This document shows positions 39,180 to 52,039 of a stretch of 64,000 nucleotides of DNA, in pieces (within the stretch, counting starts at the first letter, position 1; the number at the start of each line of letters is the position of its first letter). Origin of the DNA: Hyparrhenia diplandra (taxonomy: Eukaryota > Streptophyta > Magnoliopsida > Poales > Poaceae); NCBI GenBank assembly GCA_015847255.1, contig JADLZK010001918.1, positions 1,860,001 to 1,924,000 on the forward strand, given 5' to 3'. A program made the position numbers and the translations under genes. The notes under the pieces are model-generated. The model saw nothing but the letters and a program-made list of their open reading frames with translations. It ran no database searches and had not been told where the DNA came from.

Positions 39180-41460
39180 TGTAACACCCCAAAGCGCCAC
39201 AAAACCCTAAGATGTCACTAAACTTCCCTTCTCTCATACCAGAGTATAAATCTCGGCAACAAAACCCAATATCAAAGTAAAAGCGCAAAATTTACAATGG
39301 GACAAAACTATAATTAAGTGAAGCTCCAACTTAAATACTTTTACTAAACCATGGTGGACCACCATGTAGATGAACTACGTTTATTACATCAATCTAGTAG
39401 TGATATTATTAGATCTAAATGTGGGTGAAACCGTGAAGATGTGCCGCTAATCCCATCCCTCCAAGCAAGCATCCGGTCAAACACATGGAAATGATAGAGG
39501 GGTGAGAATAAATCTCATCAAGCAAACTGCTTGAGCATGTCATTTAAACTACAAGTTAATTAGGCATCGATTTCATCATAGAAGGACAACATCTCAAAAC
39601 AATAATCAATAGTCGGTATATTTATCGGCGACATTACCATAAAAAGTAGTTAACATTATGAAAGATATCCCATAAGATTTCTATAAAAAGTAAGGGACAT
39701 GATATATGATTAAGGTCGTGCTCCTCATAATAAAATAATACTCCTCGTGTTGGTTTCATGACAATAAAACTTCAATACACATAAACCACAAAGAGTGCAA
39801 ATGCAATGCATATGCATGTCTTCTGCCTGCATACCCAACAAAGTATGGAGCTGCATTGTACCCCTCCTCGGGCAGCGTCACGATCTTTGTACCCGCACGG
39901 TCATGACCATAGGTCAATGACATAACTTCAATGCAAATGAATGATGATGCTATGCACTTGGCATGCTGCAATTAAAGTAACATAAATCACCAATACTTCA
40001 ACTTCATCTTCAAGGTTATGAGCTAACCACATATTCCAATATGGAATAAAATAATCACCACGAATAAATAAATATGACCACAATTAAATAAAGTTGAGTG
40101 AACCAAGATCATAATGTCTAGTCATTTGTCTTCCGATGATAGAAAGATTCTTACCACAAATGTTGTATACCACCACGATAAAAAAAAAAAAAACATATCT
40201 CTTACCTTCCGATGATAGTCACATGATATTCAACAATTATGATCATACATAGGTTACTTTAGGGGATAAATGAATTCATAATGTGGTATATCAACTTAGG
40301 TTCAATTAATGTTATGATGATAGAATGTAGGTAGAATAAACAACAAGTCAAGCTGTAGCAACCACCGCTACGTTTACTTGCCTCCAGTGAAGTGATGATC
40401 ACTCTGTGTGCAATTCAAAGCACTAACACGTACCACCTGCTTAAATATTATCATATCAGAGATAGCACTCATTTCAACATATAAACAATAATAGGTAATG
40501 CACTTGTACACCCCACAGCCTAACATTGAAGCAAACAAAGAATCAAGGCAACATGCCAACTACCAACTGCAGTAGTGTCGCTTCATCTTCATTTTTTTGT
40601 ACCAATCAATATATTAAGGTTATGATAGCAAACAAATTCACTACTGAAAAACACAAATTAATACCTAAAACTTTCATACAGAAAACATATTTTTATTATG
40701 GCTTTAAGATGACCAAAACTTCAGTTGAAAACAGAGTTCTGAATCTGCCAAGATATCAGGGCAGCAAGCATAATAATTTGATAACTCCAAATCCACATGT
40801 TTAAAAAAATTAAAATTTCACTATGTGATAGTCAATTGCATTACCTACAGTTTTTTGTATTGTAAGATTCGGCATTAAAAGTCTCCAAGATATCATATTA
40901 ATCACCCTAAGTTAACTGAACATTTCTGTCAGTCAAAACAGCATCCAACTGATGACTACACAATCTGGAAGAACAGCAGAGCCCAATTTCGAGATTAATA
41001 CTCTAACCCCTTCAACTAATCAAAGCGAATTCACCAAACCCTAGCATTGATTTCACATCAAAATGGTGGGGAAAAGTGAGATCTTACCCCAAGTAGTAAG
41101 TAACAAGAAGATCCACAAAGATTGACCTCTTGTTTCCCCTTCTATCTTGCAGCGATTCCCACTATTGCCCCTCTCGTTTTCTTGATCTACTCCATGAGCG
41201 ACATCACCATCAAGAACAGCGAGGGAGAAATATGGGATTGGGGTAAAATGAAAGGAGAAGAAGAACCCTAACCGTTTTTAGATCAGAAATGAGCACGGTG
41301 GTGATCCACGAGGCAAAATCCTAATTTCTCCCCATCTCCTCCCTTCTCTATTCTTCTCCTCTTGATCTTCCCCCGTGGGAACATGAGGCGGCTCAAGCTC
41401 AAGGCGATGGGGAATTAGGTTTATGGGAGAGGGGAGGGGGAAAGGCACGGGAGGGAAGGG

Positions 41461-41487
41461 GTTACTGTAGCGTTGTGCTACAGTAAC
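41461..41487. repeat. Perfect 11-bp-stem hairpin in the LTR
   Basis: GTTACTGTAGC, a 5-nt loop, GCTACAGTAAC. The right LTR has the same hairpin at 51057-51083 with one loop change. The nested insertion lies immediately beside it. Confidence 0.85.
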
Positions 41488-41701
41488 ACGCCGGCGAGAC
41501 TACTTGGCGCACGTGCACTAGTAGTGTTAGCAGCGCACATGCGCCAACAACAATAACAGCGGACATGTATGCATGCATGCAGCAATAGCAATGCACTGAT
41601 AACAATAGCAGCGCACACCCACACCACAAGTGGCACGTTTCTCGTGTCTAGCCTTTTCCTGTCAATGGGTCAAGATTTTTTTGCGGCCAAACTTTACACT
41701 C

Positions 41702-44592
41702 TGTAACACCCGGTTTTAAGAGCAAAACCGAATGAACACCATATGTGAGCCACGGAAGTCAAATCTCACATATAGTTTACAAATGAATGGTAATCAATTC
41801 ACAATGCTTAAAAAAATATAACGAACATAGAAAATAACCTCGGCTAGCGCAGACGGCGGAAAGACTCTACGTTCTTCCGATGTAGGCACCACGAGGGAAC
41901 GGCCCGGCGGTTGATCACAAGCCTAACTTCCTCCTGAGGTGTGGGGGGAATAGCAAGAGTGAGTCCATGTCGAACTCCGCAAGCATAGCCAAGGGTTATG
42001 AGGCTTAGAAGCTGACACTGTCTTAACTGCGGTTGCTTTTAGTGTTGGTCAAGTTTTAAGCTTAAGCATAAAGGAATCCCATATCCCATTATTCATTCAC
42101 ATGTGTAAAACAGATATAACATCAATTTAATATCAACAACATAGTAAGCACAAAATTCTATTCATAGATGTCTCTAAGGCCGTTCATGACCGCGAACACG
42201 GTGACATGTCCGTTTAATTAACCTCTGCGGCAGAGGTGTACCTTTCAATACGGGTTCATGGTTTCCACGAGTAGGTTCGCGACTCCCTAACCAAATGAAA
42301 ACCCATATAAAGTCGCTCAAAAACCCTCCTAACAATATTGAATGGCCATGAGCTACAACCCCGTTTCTCCCAATTCGGCAAACCACCAACAAAGTTAGGT
42401 AAAACCCTTGAGCAACTAGAGTCAGAGCCATGTGACCCCCATAGCTGTACTGTATATCCCGGATGATCACAAATGAATTAAGTCCTTATGGAGAGCTAAG
42501 AGCTTCATAAATAAACAACACAAGCTCTTTCGCCCTATGTACCATGGCATCATAGCTACTCATATCATGATTTAATCCATAAAGCAATAATAAAGTGTGT
42601 TGGTTAAGCGCTAGCAAATTTTACTACCCAGTGCATATATCCATAGGTGTCAAGGAACAAGTATTCAAGACTAGGATAATCCTTAATGGCAATCAAGGAG
42701 GACACATGCATCATGAATTATTAATTAAGGTGAATAGGACATCAAGGATGATCCCAAGCTATACTTGCCTTGATTGAAGTCTTGAGCTTGCTGGTCTTCT
42801 TCGAAGTATTGCGCCTGACCGTACCCGAATTGCTCACCGTCTACTCAACCGATCACGCAGTAACACACAATCGAGCATGCAATCAAACACGAGGCAAACA
42901 TAAACATAATAAGATAACAGTACACCAAATAGTAAGATAACAGTTTGAAAAGCTCGTAGAACTATTCTACCCGTCGCTATGATCACATCGATATATAGAT
43001 CACAAAAGTCGGAGCTAAAACGGTGTAGTTATGGATTTTACAAGTTTACTAGTAATAAAATAATAAGCTAATAATAATTCGAAATTTAAAAGTTCAAAAA
43101 CCTGACTAACAGTGATACTAACATGTAGATTACGAAATTACGATTCTAACGAATCTTGAGCGACTCAAATCGGATTTAAACGGAGATTTTATGAGCAAAA
43201 CAAGGTAGTGGCAGTTTTGTAAATACAGCGAAGTTAATTTCGAAATAAAATGATGAAATCTGATTTTGGTTGCTGGATGGACTGCTATTTAGATATAGGA
43301 GGAGCCTAGGGTCTCTTTAGCTAAAAGGATCTTCTAATCTGGACCATAGATCTTAGATTGGACGGTTCGGGATGATAGCATGTATATGTGTATTCTCATC
43401 GTATTTTGACATTTATTTTGCTAAAGGAAAACGGCAAGAAAACATATGATGTAAACTTATGATGTCATCAAGCTAATTAACAAGCAAAACTGAGCCCACA
43501 CGAACGGCTTCTCTGCTAGGCGCTAGCTATGCCATAAGATGAATCCGATCAGCTAGGAATTTGAGCAGGGAGTGTATAGATGGCTGATATCATGAAGCTA
43601 GCTAAGCAAAACAAAACTGCTCGCACTGCCAGCGATGGAGCTTTGCTATACAGCTGCAATATAAATACATGTGCAGCCACGATTCGTGAACTCACCTAGA
43701 TCAGGGAAACAGAGACGACACGAAGGCCGTATAACTCGGAGCAGCAGACGACTTGAGCCTGCAAGGTCCGGCGAACAGAATGAGATATACAAAGCAAGAA
43801 ACAGAGAGCCAATGGAAACGATGGAACGACGTGAGGCAGCGATAACAAGGCTATGAAGACGCCCGGAGGCTTTGCTTACGGCGTTGCTGGCGCGTTGAAT
43901 CGACGGATCAGAGCCTGGCAGTTGCGTTGACAATGGCGGCGGCAGAAGGCTAGGGCTTCGGGGCTACTGTTATTGCTCGAAACAAGAGCTGCGAGTCAAG
44001 ATGATAACAGAGGGGTGCGGGCGTCGGCTTAAATAGCCCCGAGGTGGCAACAAAGATGGAAAAACTCAGGTTCAGGCTTGGTTCACCGATGGAAAGTGAC
44101 GACGCAAGGAAATTGTTCATCAGGAATTAAAAAGGAAAAACGAGGAAATTGACGTTCGGCAAGCATCGTCAGTGAACTTGAGCGCACCAACGCTGCTGTG
44201 ATGTTATCAAGCTGGGCTGGACTAAGGCAATTTTGGCCCAAGAGATTAGAAAACAGCAGGCCAAGCAATTGGAAATTGCCGATTGGACCAAAAAAGAAAG
44301 AAAAAAATGATCATTCAGTCAATTTGGGCTGGAAAAAGAAAAAGAAATAGTTTTTTCTTTTATTTGAAAACCTTTTCAAATGGATTTGAAATTCCTTTTC
44401 AGTTTCAGACAAAATCAATCATCACAAAAAAATAATATGCAGTGGCATGAATGCATCAAACATGTTCCTAAACCCTATATTAAATTTTAATTTAACAAAA
44501 AATGTTCTCTTTCCTATATTTCATGTGCACAAAAATACATAAATAAATCATTTTATTCTATTTTCAAAAGAGACAAAATTTGGGGTGTTACA
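41702..44592 (-). mobile_element. Solo LTR B (Gypsy-like), 2891 bp, nested
   Basis: TGTAACACCCGG at 41702 to GGGGTGTTACA at 44592 on plus. It is the same family as solo LTR A in opposite orientation (GAGTCCATGTCGAACTCC at 41960, GTATATCCCGGATGATCAC at 42450, CCGTTCATGACCGCGAACACGG at 42181). Flanks share ACTC (41698-41701 and 44593-44596) and fit an original TTACACTCCAAATTTT in the minisatellite, a 4-bp or mutated 5-bp TSD. No internal domain. Confidence 0.85.
44025..44040 (-). promoter_or_regulatory. LTR promoter TATA-like box of solo LTR B
   Basis: On minus GGGCTATTTAAGCC, about 555 bp into the LTR, corresponding to the TATA box of solo LTR A at 8978. Confidence 0.45.
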
Positions 44593-44815
44593 ACTCCAAA
44601 TTTTAAAACTTTGTACTCCAACAATAAAAACTTTGTACTCTTAGATTTAAAACTTTCCACTCCAAATTTTAAAACTTTGTACTCCAACAATAAAAAACTT
44701 TGTACTCTTAGATGTAAAACTTTACACTCCAAATTTTAAAACTTTGTACTCCAACGATAAAAACTTTTTATACTCTTAGATGTAAAACTTTTGTACTTTA
44801 GATGTAAATTTTTGT
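44593..44815. repeat. AT-rich minisatellite, ~67-bp unit, 3 copies
   Basis: Three successive units each containing ACTCCAAATTTTAAAACTTTG, TACTCCAACAATAAAAAC and TACTCTTAGATGTAAAAC. Solo LTR B inserted at a unit junction, so one partial unit (AAACTTTACACTC) lies left of it at 41689. Confidence 0.85.
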
Positions 44816-45059
44816 CATCATGAAAATTATCTCAAAACATATCCAATATGGATCTAGTTTTATAGATCTCGTTATAATAAAAGCGCGATGGTGCAAGCGG
44901 AATCGAAAACAAATGCTCGACGAGAAAGATTACATTTTAAAGTTCGGCTAATTAATCCATTAGTCGTGGGCCCTGCTGGTACGGCCGTTGCACGGCCACG
45001 GGCGCATGCACTACTAGCTATTCTAGCGCACGCGCCCCCTCCCTGCGCCTGCATGCTCA

Positions 45060-45165
45060 CACTACCACGCGTCCGTGCGCCAGAAACCTTACAGGCGCGC
45101 CTACATGCTTGCATTGTTAGGCGTGCGTGCGCCAGAAACCTTACAGGTGCGCGTGCGTGCGCCGT
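45060..45165. repeat. GC-rich direct repeat, two copies
   Basis: GTGCGCCAGAAACCTTACAGG occurs at about 45075 and 45129 in a GCGTGCGTGC-rich setting inside the Mutator-like insertion. Confidence 0.8.
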
Positions 45166-45433
45166 ATAAGGTTTGGGGTAACACGCGGTTACTGTTCACA
45201 CTTTACCTTTCCCCCTTTAACATTGCAATAATTCTATCTTCATGATCCGAACTCCAAATAATGCGTATGAGTAATCAAACTGAAAGCATTCGACGAGAGT
45301 TACGCATCTATGGTCTCTAATCAACCATCCGAGCAATGAGAAAAAAAATATATTTGCCACTCATTAATAGTCATGTTTAAACTTTGGCCACTTTACGCTT
45401 ATTAACACACAAAACACGTTATGGGGTATTACA

Positions 45434-48400
45434 TTCTACCCCCTTAAAAGAATTCGTCCCCGAATTCCCTAGATCAAAACATTACACACACCCTACTCAA
45501 TGGCTCGATGTCCCAGACAAGTATGGATCTACTACTCTTGGAATAGAATACTTCAACCATATACTGACCTCTCCAGGAATCAACTACTTGAGTAGGAGGC
45601 AATCAACTAAAAAAAAGAACTCACCCAAACAATGTCTATCTATGCTGAACACAAAATTCCATCTCGTCCATGAACAACCCAAGCTTGGACTCAAAACTCG
45701 AAGGTCTCAATAAACAAAAAAATACAAAGCATGGATGTAAGAAAATCCATAAGCATATCAAATCTTACTAGACAACCCAGGCTATAAATCAAACAACGTA
45801 TCGCCTTACAGCTTAATCTTCATAAATGCAATCAACATGAAACAATTATTTGAGACTCGCCCCAAACTTGAGTGCTAGCTCATATTAACCTTTCTATTTT
45901 CACTTGACCTAGTGTTCTCACATACAATAAAGAGAAAGTGTGGCCTTTTGATTTCCTTCATAAAATGGTTAGGCTACTTGGCCTCCTTGACTATGTTGTC
46001 AAAGGAATGAACTAAGAAATTTCATAGGCCCCATTGGAATAAACCATCTAGGCAACCAGTATATTTTATCATGTGTAATCTAATTACTTGACAATGCGTC
46101 ATCTAGGGAACAACAAACCATAGCATAGTGATTGCGCATCACACTTTGCCTAGATGACATTATACAAAATTCTAGTTACAATAATCATCACCCATGACAC
46201 CAAGAAGCTGTAACGCACAAATTCATGCTAGAACTAGATTACGTAATACGCTGTACACTACACGTCTACCTACGAGTGAACAGAACTCAAATGCTTCCTT
46301 GCACCTCAAGACTTCTCATAGAATGAGATCCACTAGCACGAATATCGAACCCACAAAAAAATGCATATATCTAAGGGTTATGTGTAATCTCCACTACTCT
46401 CAATGGGAGCAAAACACTACACACCAAACTTTATTAGCTTGTCATGCAAACACAATAAAAGAAAACGAGGGTCCAACCTACACATTCATCTTTGTTATAT
46501 AGGCACAAAAAAATTACATAAAGACTTGAATAGTATGAAATGGGATAACATATATGTATAACATGTACAACATCACTACATGCCAACCCATTGAGCAAAA
46601 CAAAACAACAAGCACTATGTTTATAGCTAACAACAACATAGCTTCTTGATATTTATGTATTTGAATATATAAGAACAATATAGTAAATAAATACATGTTA
46701 AAAACTATAAAACATGACCTACTAGTTTTCCTCAAGACACATCATCTATACTTAAGAATGCCTAAACTTCAGTTCCTTTGAGACAATGGAATATGCACGA
46801 ATTCGACAGTCATTGGTAAAATATCCATTTCTACTAAAGTACTTCTCCAAAAGTTTGAAACTTTACCAAAGCTTGTGAAATTATGTTATACATGACTATT
46901 GTTCTGTAACTCTTTGATTGAAAAAAAACACCATCATGTTCTAACCAAGGTAGTAATATTGAACATAGAATCAGCCAGCCAAAACTAACAACTCACTTTA
47001 AAAACATACTTTTAACGTTATATTTCAAATATAATAGTGTACTATAAACCATTGGAAAGACACCAAAAACTCTACAATTGTGGTATTCACTACAAAGTCT
47101 AGTTTGACCCTTAACATTATCGAGAATCTAAATCAAATTACTACTGCTCGTAACATGGTTAAAACAACAATAGCCACACTAGAGAAACCATAACTCCTAA
47201 AGGATAGTGCCTACAATCATGAAATTGCACAAGCGGATGTGAATCAATGAGAACTCTTTAACTTCAATATGCAAGTGTTTGACCAAATTGACCCCAATAA
47301 TTGAGGAAACACATGGTCTTACAGAATGGCTCAATCTAAGAATCAGACTACTATGCGGTGATCGATTCGACCTAACGATGACACAATCTTCATTTATCTA
47401 CATATGGACTTGACAAAATAACATGGATCATCATTAGAGAAAAAGTTTACGAACATTCATTTGGATCTTGTCATAGCTAGATTTACCAAGATACCACTCA
47501 AGTTAAAACTGCTTGTGCAAACATAAAGCCAAAACTACCAATACCTCATAAGGGGATTAGTTCATGAAAAAGAAAGTACTCAAGATGGAAATAATATATC
47601 ACACATTTAAAGAGAGAAAATAGTAAAGGAAGCAAGCAGACCACACCCATAACTAAGGGGTCAAACAATAGAACATCACATCTTCAAAGAACATAAACAT
47701 CATTTTCAACATAATAGTCTTATTAAAACATGAAGATTAAATCAACCGACTCCTCCAAATTTCCATTCAAATGCTTTTAACAAAATATCACACTTAGAGC
47801 TTATGCACTACTCCACTTATTAAACGAAAAACATACCTAAAATCAGGGCCAAGACATAAGGCAACTATAACAAAATAGTCATGCCACAGAACACAATAAA
47901 AGCATTGACTCAAGTAAACAGTTCACACCAACTTTGCTAGAACAAGCTCACGTACCTAGATACTAATATTTGGATAGCCAACATGCTCTCCAAAAAAAAA
48001 AATGATTGCATTAACCCTCAAAATCACTCGTAACTCATACTAGGTACATATATCACTAAATCACTATGATATGCATAAGGTTAAAACTACCCCATGGGAA
48101 ATCCTATACCATTCTATGGTAGGCTTAAACATCACAACAATAACATATAGGACATGGCAAGAAACAATCCACTCATCCGATATGTCAAAAGAGAATAGCT
48201 AGAGTGTACAGCATGGGGGCCAATCGAATATGGATAGTGGGATCGTAACCTAACTCTCGGGCAATCCTCACATAGTAGTGCGAGAACAAGGCATTGTGGG
48301 GCCCTCCACTCCACCTATCTGCACTACCATAGCTACTCTACGTGTTTACAAAACCTTTCGCTATCAACAAAAATAATATTTCAACATATTTACCTCTCAA

Positions 48401-48764
48401 GCACCGACAACTATGGCATCATAAAAGTAAAGTTACTAACAAATATCACGATGAAAAATAGGGCAAGCATATACTTGTAAGGATAACTAATATGAATATG
48501 AATAAAGACACATTTCAATAGCTACAAGGTAGAATAAGATCAATTAAGGTATATATAAATGATGCAAATAAAATTGGGCACTAAAATTTGGAGTTGCTCA
48601 TAGCTAGCAACGATAACGATGCACAATTTAAACATTAATGAAACTTATGCCAAAAAACAAACACCTCAATCCCAAAAAGGCATACATGATATAAAAAACC
48701 ATACCCATCCTACATGTGCAAGTGTGTCATTTTAAATCTTAATTTTCTTCCAAGAATCTACCAT
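45434..48764 (-). other. Noncoding interior of LTR retrotransposon 1
   Basis: AT-rich, 3.3 kb. I examined the short frames (45384-45713 plus, 46194-46502 plus, 46735-46514 minus, 48314-48132 minus) and found no conserved retroviral-type motif. It is most likely a large noncoding retrotransposon derivative relying on another element's proteins. Confidence 0.65.
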
Positions 48765-48777
48765 GGCTCCGATACCA
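48765..48777 (-). promoter_or_regulatory. Primer binding site, initiator-Met-tRNA type
   Basis: On minus TGGTATCGGAGCC, one base from the usual plant TGGTATCAGAGCC, starting 4 nt inside the element from the 5' (right) LTR. Confidence 0.75.
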
Positions 48778-48781
48778 AACC

Positions 48782-51334
48782 TGTAACACCCCAAGCGCCA
48801 CAAAACCCTAAGATGTCACTAAACTTCCCTTCTCTCATACCCGAGTATAAATCTCGGCAACAAAACCCAATATCAAAGTAAAGCGCAAAATTTACAATGG
48901 GACAAAACTATAATTAAGTGAAGCTCCAACTTAAATACTTTTACTAAACCATGGCGGACCACCATGTAGATGAACTACGTTTATTACATCAATCTAGTAG
49001 TGATATTATTAGATCTAAATGTGGGTGAAACCGTGAAGATGTGCCGCTAATCCCATCCCTCCAAGCAAGCATCCGGTCAAACACATGGAAATGATAGAGG
49101 GGTGAGAATAAATCTCATCAAGCAAACCGCTTGAGCATGTCATTTAAACTACAAGTTAATTAGGCATCGATTTCATCATAGAAGGACAACATCTCAAAAC
49201 AATAATCAATAGTCAGTATATTTATCGAGCGACATTACCATAAAGAAGTAGTTAACATTATGAAAGATATCCCATAAGATTTCTATAAAGAAGTAAGGGA
49301 CATGATATATGATTAAGGTCGTGCTCCTCATAATAAAATAATACTCCTCGTGTTGGTTTCATGCCAATAAAACTTCAATACACATAAACCACAAAGAGTG
49401 CAAATGCAATGCATATGCATGTCTTCGCGCCCGCATACCCAACAAGGTATGGAGCGCATCGTACCCCTCCTCGGGCAACGTGCACGATCTTTGACGGCAT
49501 ACGGTCATGACCATAGGTCAATGACATAACTTCAATGCAAATGAATGATGATGCTATGGACTTGGCATGCTGCAATTAAAGTAACATAAATCACCAATAC
49601 TTCAACTTCATCTTCAAGGTTATGAGCTAATCACATATTCCAATATGGAATAAAAATAATCACCACGAATAAATAAATATGACCACAATTAAATAAAGTT
49701 GAGTGAACCAAGATCATAATGTCTAGTCATTTGTCTTCCGATGATAGAAAGATTCTTACCACAAATGTTGTATACCACCACGATAAATAAAAAAAACATA
49801 TCTCTTACCTTCCGATGATAGTCACATGATATTCAACAATTATGATCATACATAGGTTACTTTAGGGGATAAATGAATTCATAATGTGGTATATCAACTT
49901 AGGTTCAATTAATGTTATGATGATAGAGTGTAGGTAGAATAAACAACAAGTCAAGTCGTAGCAACCACCGCTACGTTTATTTGCCTCCAATGAAGTGATG
50001 ATCACTCAGGTGCAATTCAAAGCACTAACACGTACCACACGCTTAAATATTATCATATCAGAGATAGCACTCATTTCAACATATAAACAATAATAGGTAA
50101 TGCACTTGTACACCCCACAGCCTAACATTGAAGCAAACAAAGAATCAAGGCAACATGCCAACTACCAACTGCAGTAGTGTCGCTTCATCTTTTTTTGTAC
50201 CAATCAATATATTAAGGTTATGATAGCAAACAAATTCACTACTGAAAAACACAAATTAATACCTAAAACTTTCATCCAGAAAACATACTTTTATTATGGC
50301 TTTAAGATGACCAAAACTTCAGTTGAAAACAGAGTTCTGAATCTGCCTAGATATCAGGGCAGCAAGCATAATAATTTGATAACTCCAAATCCACATGTTT
50401 AAAAAATTAAAATTTCACTATGTGATAGTCAATTGCATTACCTACAGTTTTTGTATTGTAAGATTCGGCATTAAAAGTCTCCAAGATATCATATTAATCA
50501 CCCTAAGTTAACTGAACATTTCTGTCAGTCAAAACAGCATCCAACTGATGACTACACAATCTGGAAGAACAGCAGAGCCCAATTTCGAGATTAATACTCT
50601 AACCCCTTCAATTAATCAAACGAATTCACCAAACCCTAGCATTGATTTCACATCAAAATGGTGGGGAAAAGTGAGATCTTACCCCAAGTAGCAAGTAACA
50701 AGAAGATCCACAAAGATTGACCTCTTGTTACCCCTTCTTTCTTGCAGCGATTCCCACTATTGCCCCTCTCGTTTTCTTGATCTACTCCATGAACGACATC
50801 ACCATCAAGAACAGCGAGGGAGAAATATGGGATTGGGGTAAAATGAAAGGAGAAGAACCGTAACCGTTTTTTTAGATCAGAAATGAGCACGGTGGTGATC
50901 CACAGGCAAAATCCCTAATTTCTCCCCATCTCCTCCCTTCTCTATTCTTCTCCTCTTGATCTTCTCCCGTGGGAACACATGAGGCGGCGGCGGCTCAAGG
51001 AACGATGGGGGAATTAGGTTTATGGGGAGGACAGGGAAAGGCACGGGAGGGAAGGGGTTACTGTAGCGTCGTGCTACAGTAACAGGCGGTTACTGTTCAC
51101 ACTTTACCTTCCCCCCCTTAACATTGCAATAATTCTATCTTCATGATCCGAACTCCAAATAATGCGTATGAGTAATCAAACTGAAAGCATTCAACGAGAG
51201 CTACGCATCTATGGTCTCTAATCAACCATCCGAGCAATGAGAAAAAATATATATTTGCCACTCATTAATAGTCATGTTTAAACTTTGGCCACTTTACGCT
51301 TATTAACACACAAAACACGTTATGGGGTATTACA
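48782..51334 (-). repeat. Right (5') LTR of retrotransposon 1
   Basis: 2553 bp, TGTAACACCCC to GGGGTATTACA on plus, uninterrupted. It supplies the reference for dating and for reconstructing the insertion in the left LTR. Confidence 0.9.
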
Positions 51335-51344
51335 CCACTAGCAC

Positions 51345-52039
51345 CACCTCCACCGCCACCCCCTCCTCTTAGGATGCAGGGACTACATGCTGTACTTGAC
51401 AAAGTTCACCTTGCAAGCCAACGTCGTTGCTGAGGTAGTAATGTACGATGGCACTGGCGGTGTAACTACCTTATTTTGCACCACAGTCTCTCCTGTGCCT
51501 CCCTGAGTTTGTTCAACAACACGAGGACACTGTGGCCTCCATCCAGTGTTGTATTGAAGGCCTCTTCCACGATAACAGATGGACGAGCATCAACTCTGAA
51601 TTTCAAAGTCTTGCTCATATGGAAAGACGGCGACTTTGAGAACATGCAGTCGCCTCAGATCACTGGCCGATCAGCTTTGTGAAGTTGGGCATAGCTGGTT
51701 CATGGTCAGCGAGATCATTTTTCTTGCAAACACCGAAGTGACGTTTCACACTCATCTTTTCTATCCCAGTGCATACCATTCCAATATATAGAACTAGAAA
51801 TAATCAATGGTTACTATGTACATGAGATTGTGACATTGTGTGGGTACCAAAGGAAAGGCGAAAAGGAGGAATGTTTGTGGAGTGGAACCGCGCGAGGGGT
51901 GGAGCTTTCTTTATATATATTGGATGTGTGATAGGCGATGCGGATAGGGAGGTATAGGTAGCTGTGAACATTTGTTCTACAATCATTTTTCTAACGATTG
52001 CTTAGCATTTATGCTTTACGGAGAAGAGTTGAAAAGGTT
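51345..52039 (-). ncRNA. Candidate 21-PHAS-like unit U18 on the minus strand
   Basis: On minus: box CTATCACACATCCAAT, TATA TATATAAAG (about 51920-51911), leader AAGCTCCACCCC and CACAAACATTCCTCC. The site at 51784-51763, core GGAATGGTATGCACTGGGA, is about 130 nt after the TATA. Upstream sequence (TAAAGCATAAATGC...) continues across the LINE at 52040-55224 to about 55420 (ATTCTATCACTGAAAGGAT). The body runs down to CTTGCAAGGTGAACTTTGTC at about 51405. It is the only clear inverted copy. Confidence 0.55.

Larger units (their letters stand above)
41492..45177. mobile_element. Mutator-like insertion in the left LTR (9-bp TSD)
   Basis: Flanked by perfect 9-bp direct repeats GTAACACGC (41483-41491 and 45178-45186); the right LTR shows the uninterrupted GTAACAGGCGGTTACTG. 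A 9-bp TSD is typical of Mutator-like elements. Without the solo LTR inside, the insertion is about 790 bp. Terminal inverted repeats are weak: both ends have GGCGCACG about 15-20 bp in, but little else matches, so it would be a non-TIR type. The interior is a GC-rich GCGCACG-rich part and an AT-rich minisatellite. No transposase. Confidence 0.6.
39180..45433 (-). repeat. Left (3') LTR of retrotransposon 1
   Basis: About 2559 bp of LTR sequence once the 3686-bp insertion (41492-45177) and its 9-bp duplication are removed, against 2553 bp for the right LTR. The two are nearly identical apart from small indels and short block changes (for example 39827-39900 against 49423-49500). A 60-codon frame at 40621 is duplicated at 50220 only because the LTRs are. 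Confidence 0.9.
39180..51334 (-). mobile_element. Non-autonomous LTR retrotransposon 1 (LARD-like), with nested insertions
   Basis: Perfect 5-bp TSDs CCACT (39175-39179 and 51335-51339). LTRs start TGTAACACCCC and end GGGGTATTACA on plus, at 39180-45433 (interrupted) and 48782-51334. A primer-binding-site-like TGGTATCGGAGCC (minus, 48777-48765) abuts the right LTR, and a TTCTACCCCCTTAAAAGAATTCG region, equivalent to the polypurine side, abuts the left one. The element therefore reads on minus. The 3.35-kb interior (45434-48781) has only short frames, the largest 109 codons, and no gag, protease, RT or integrase motif. Confidence 0.9.
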
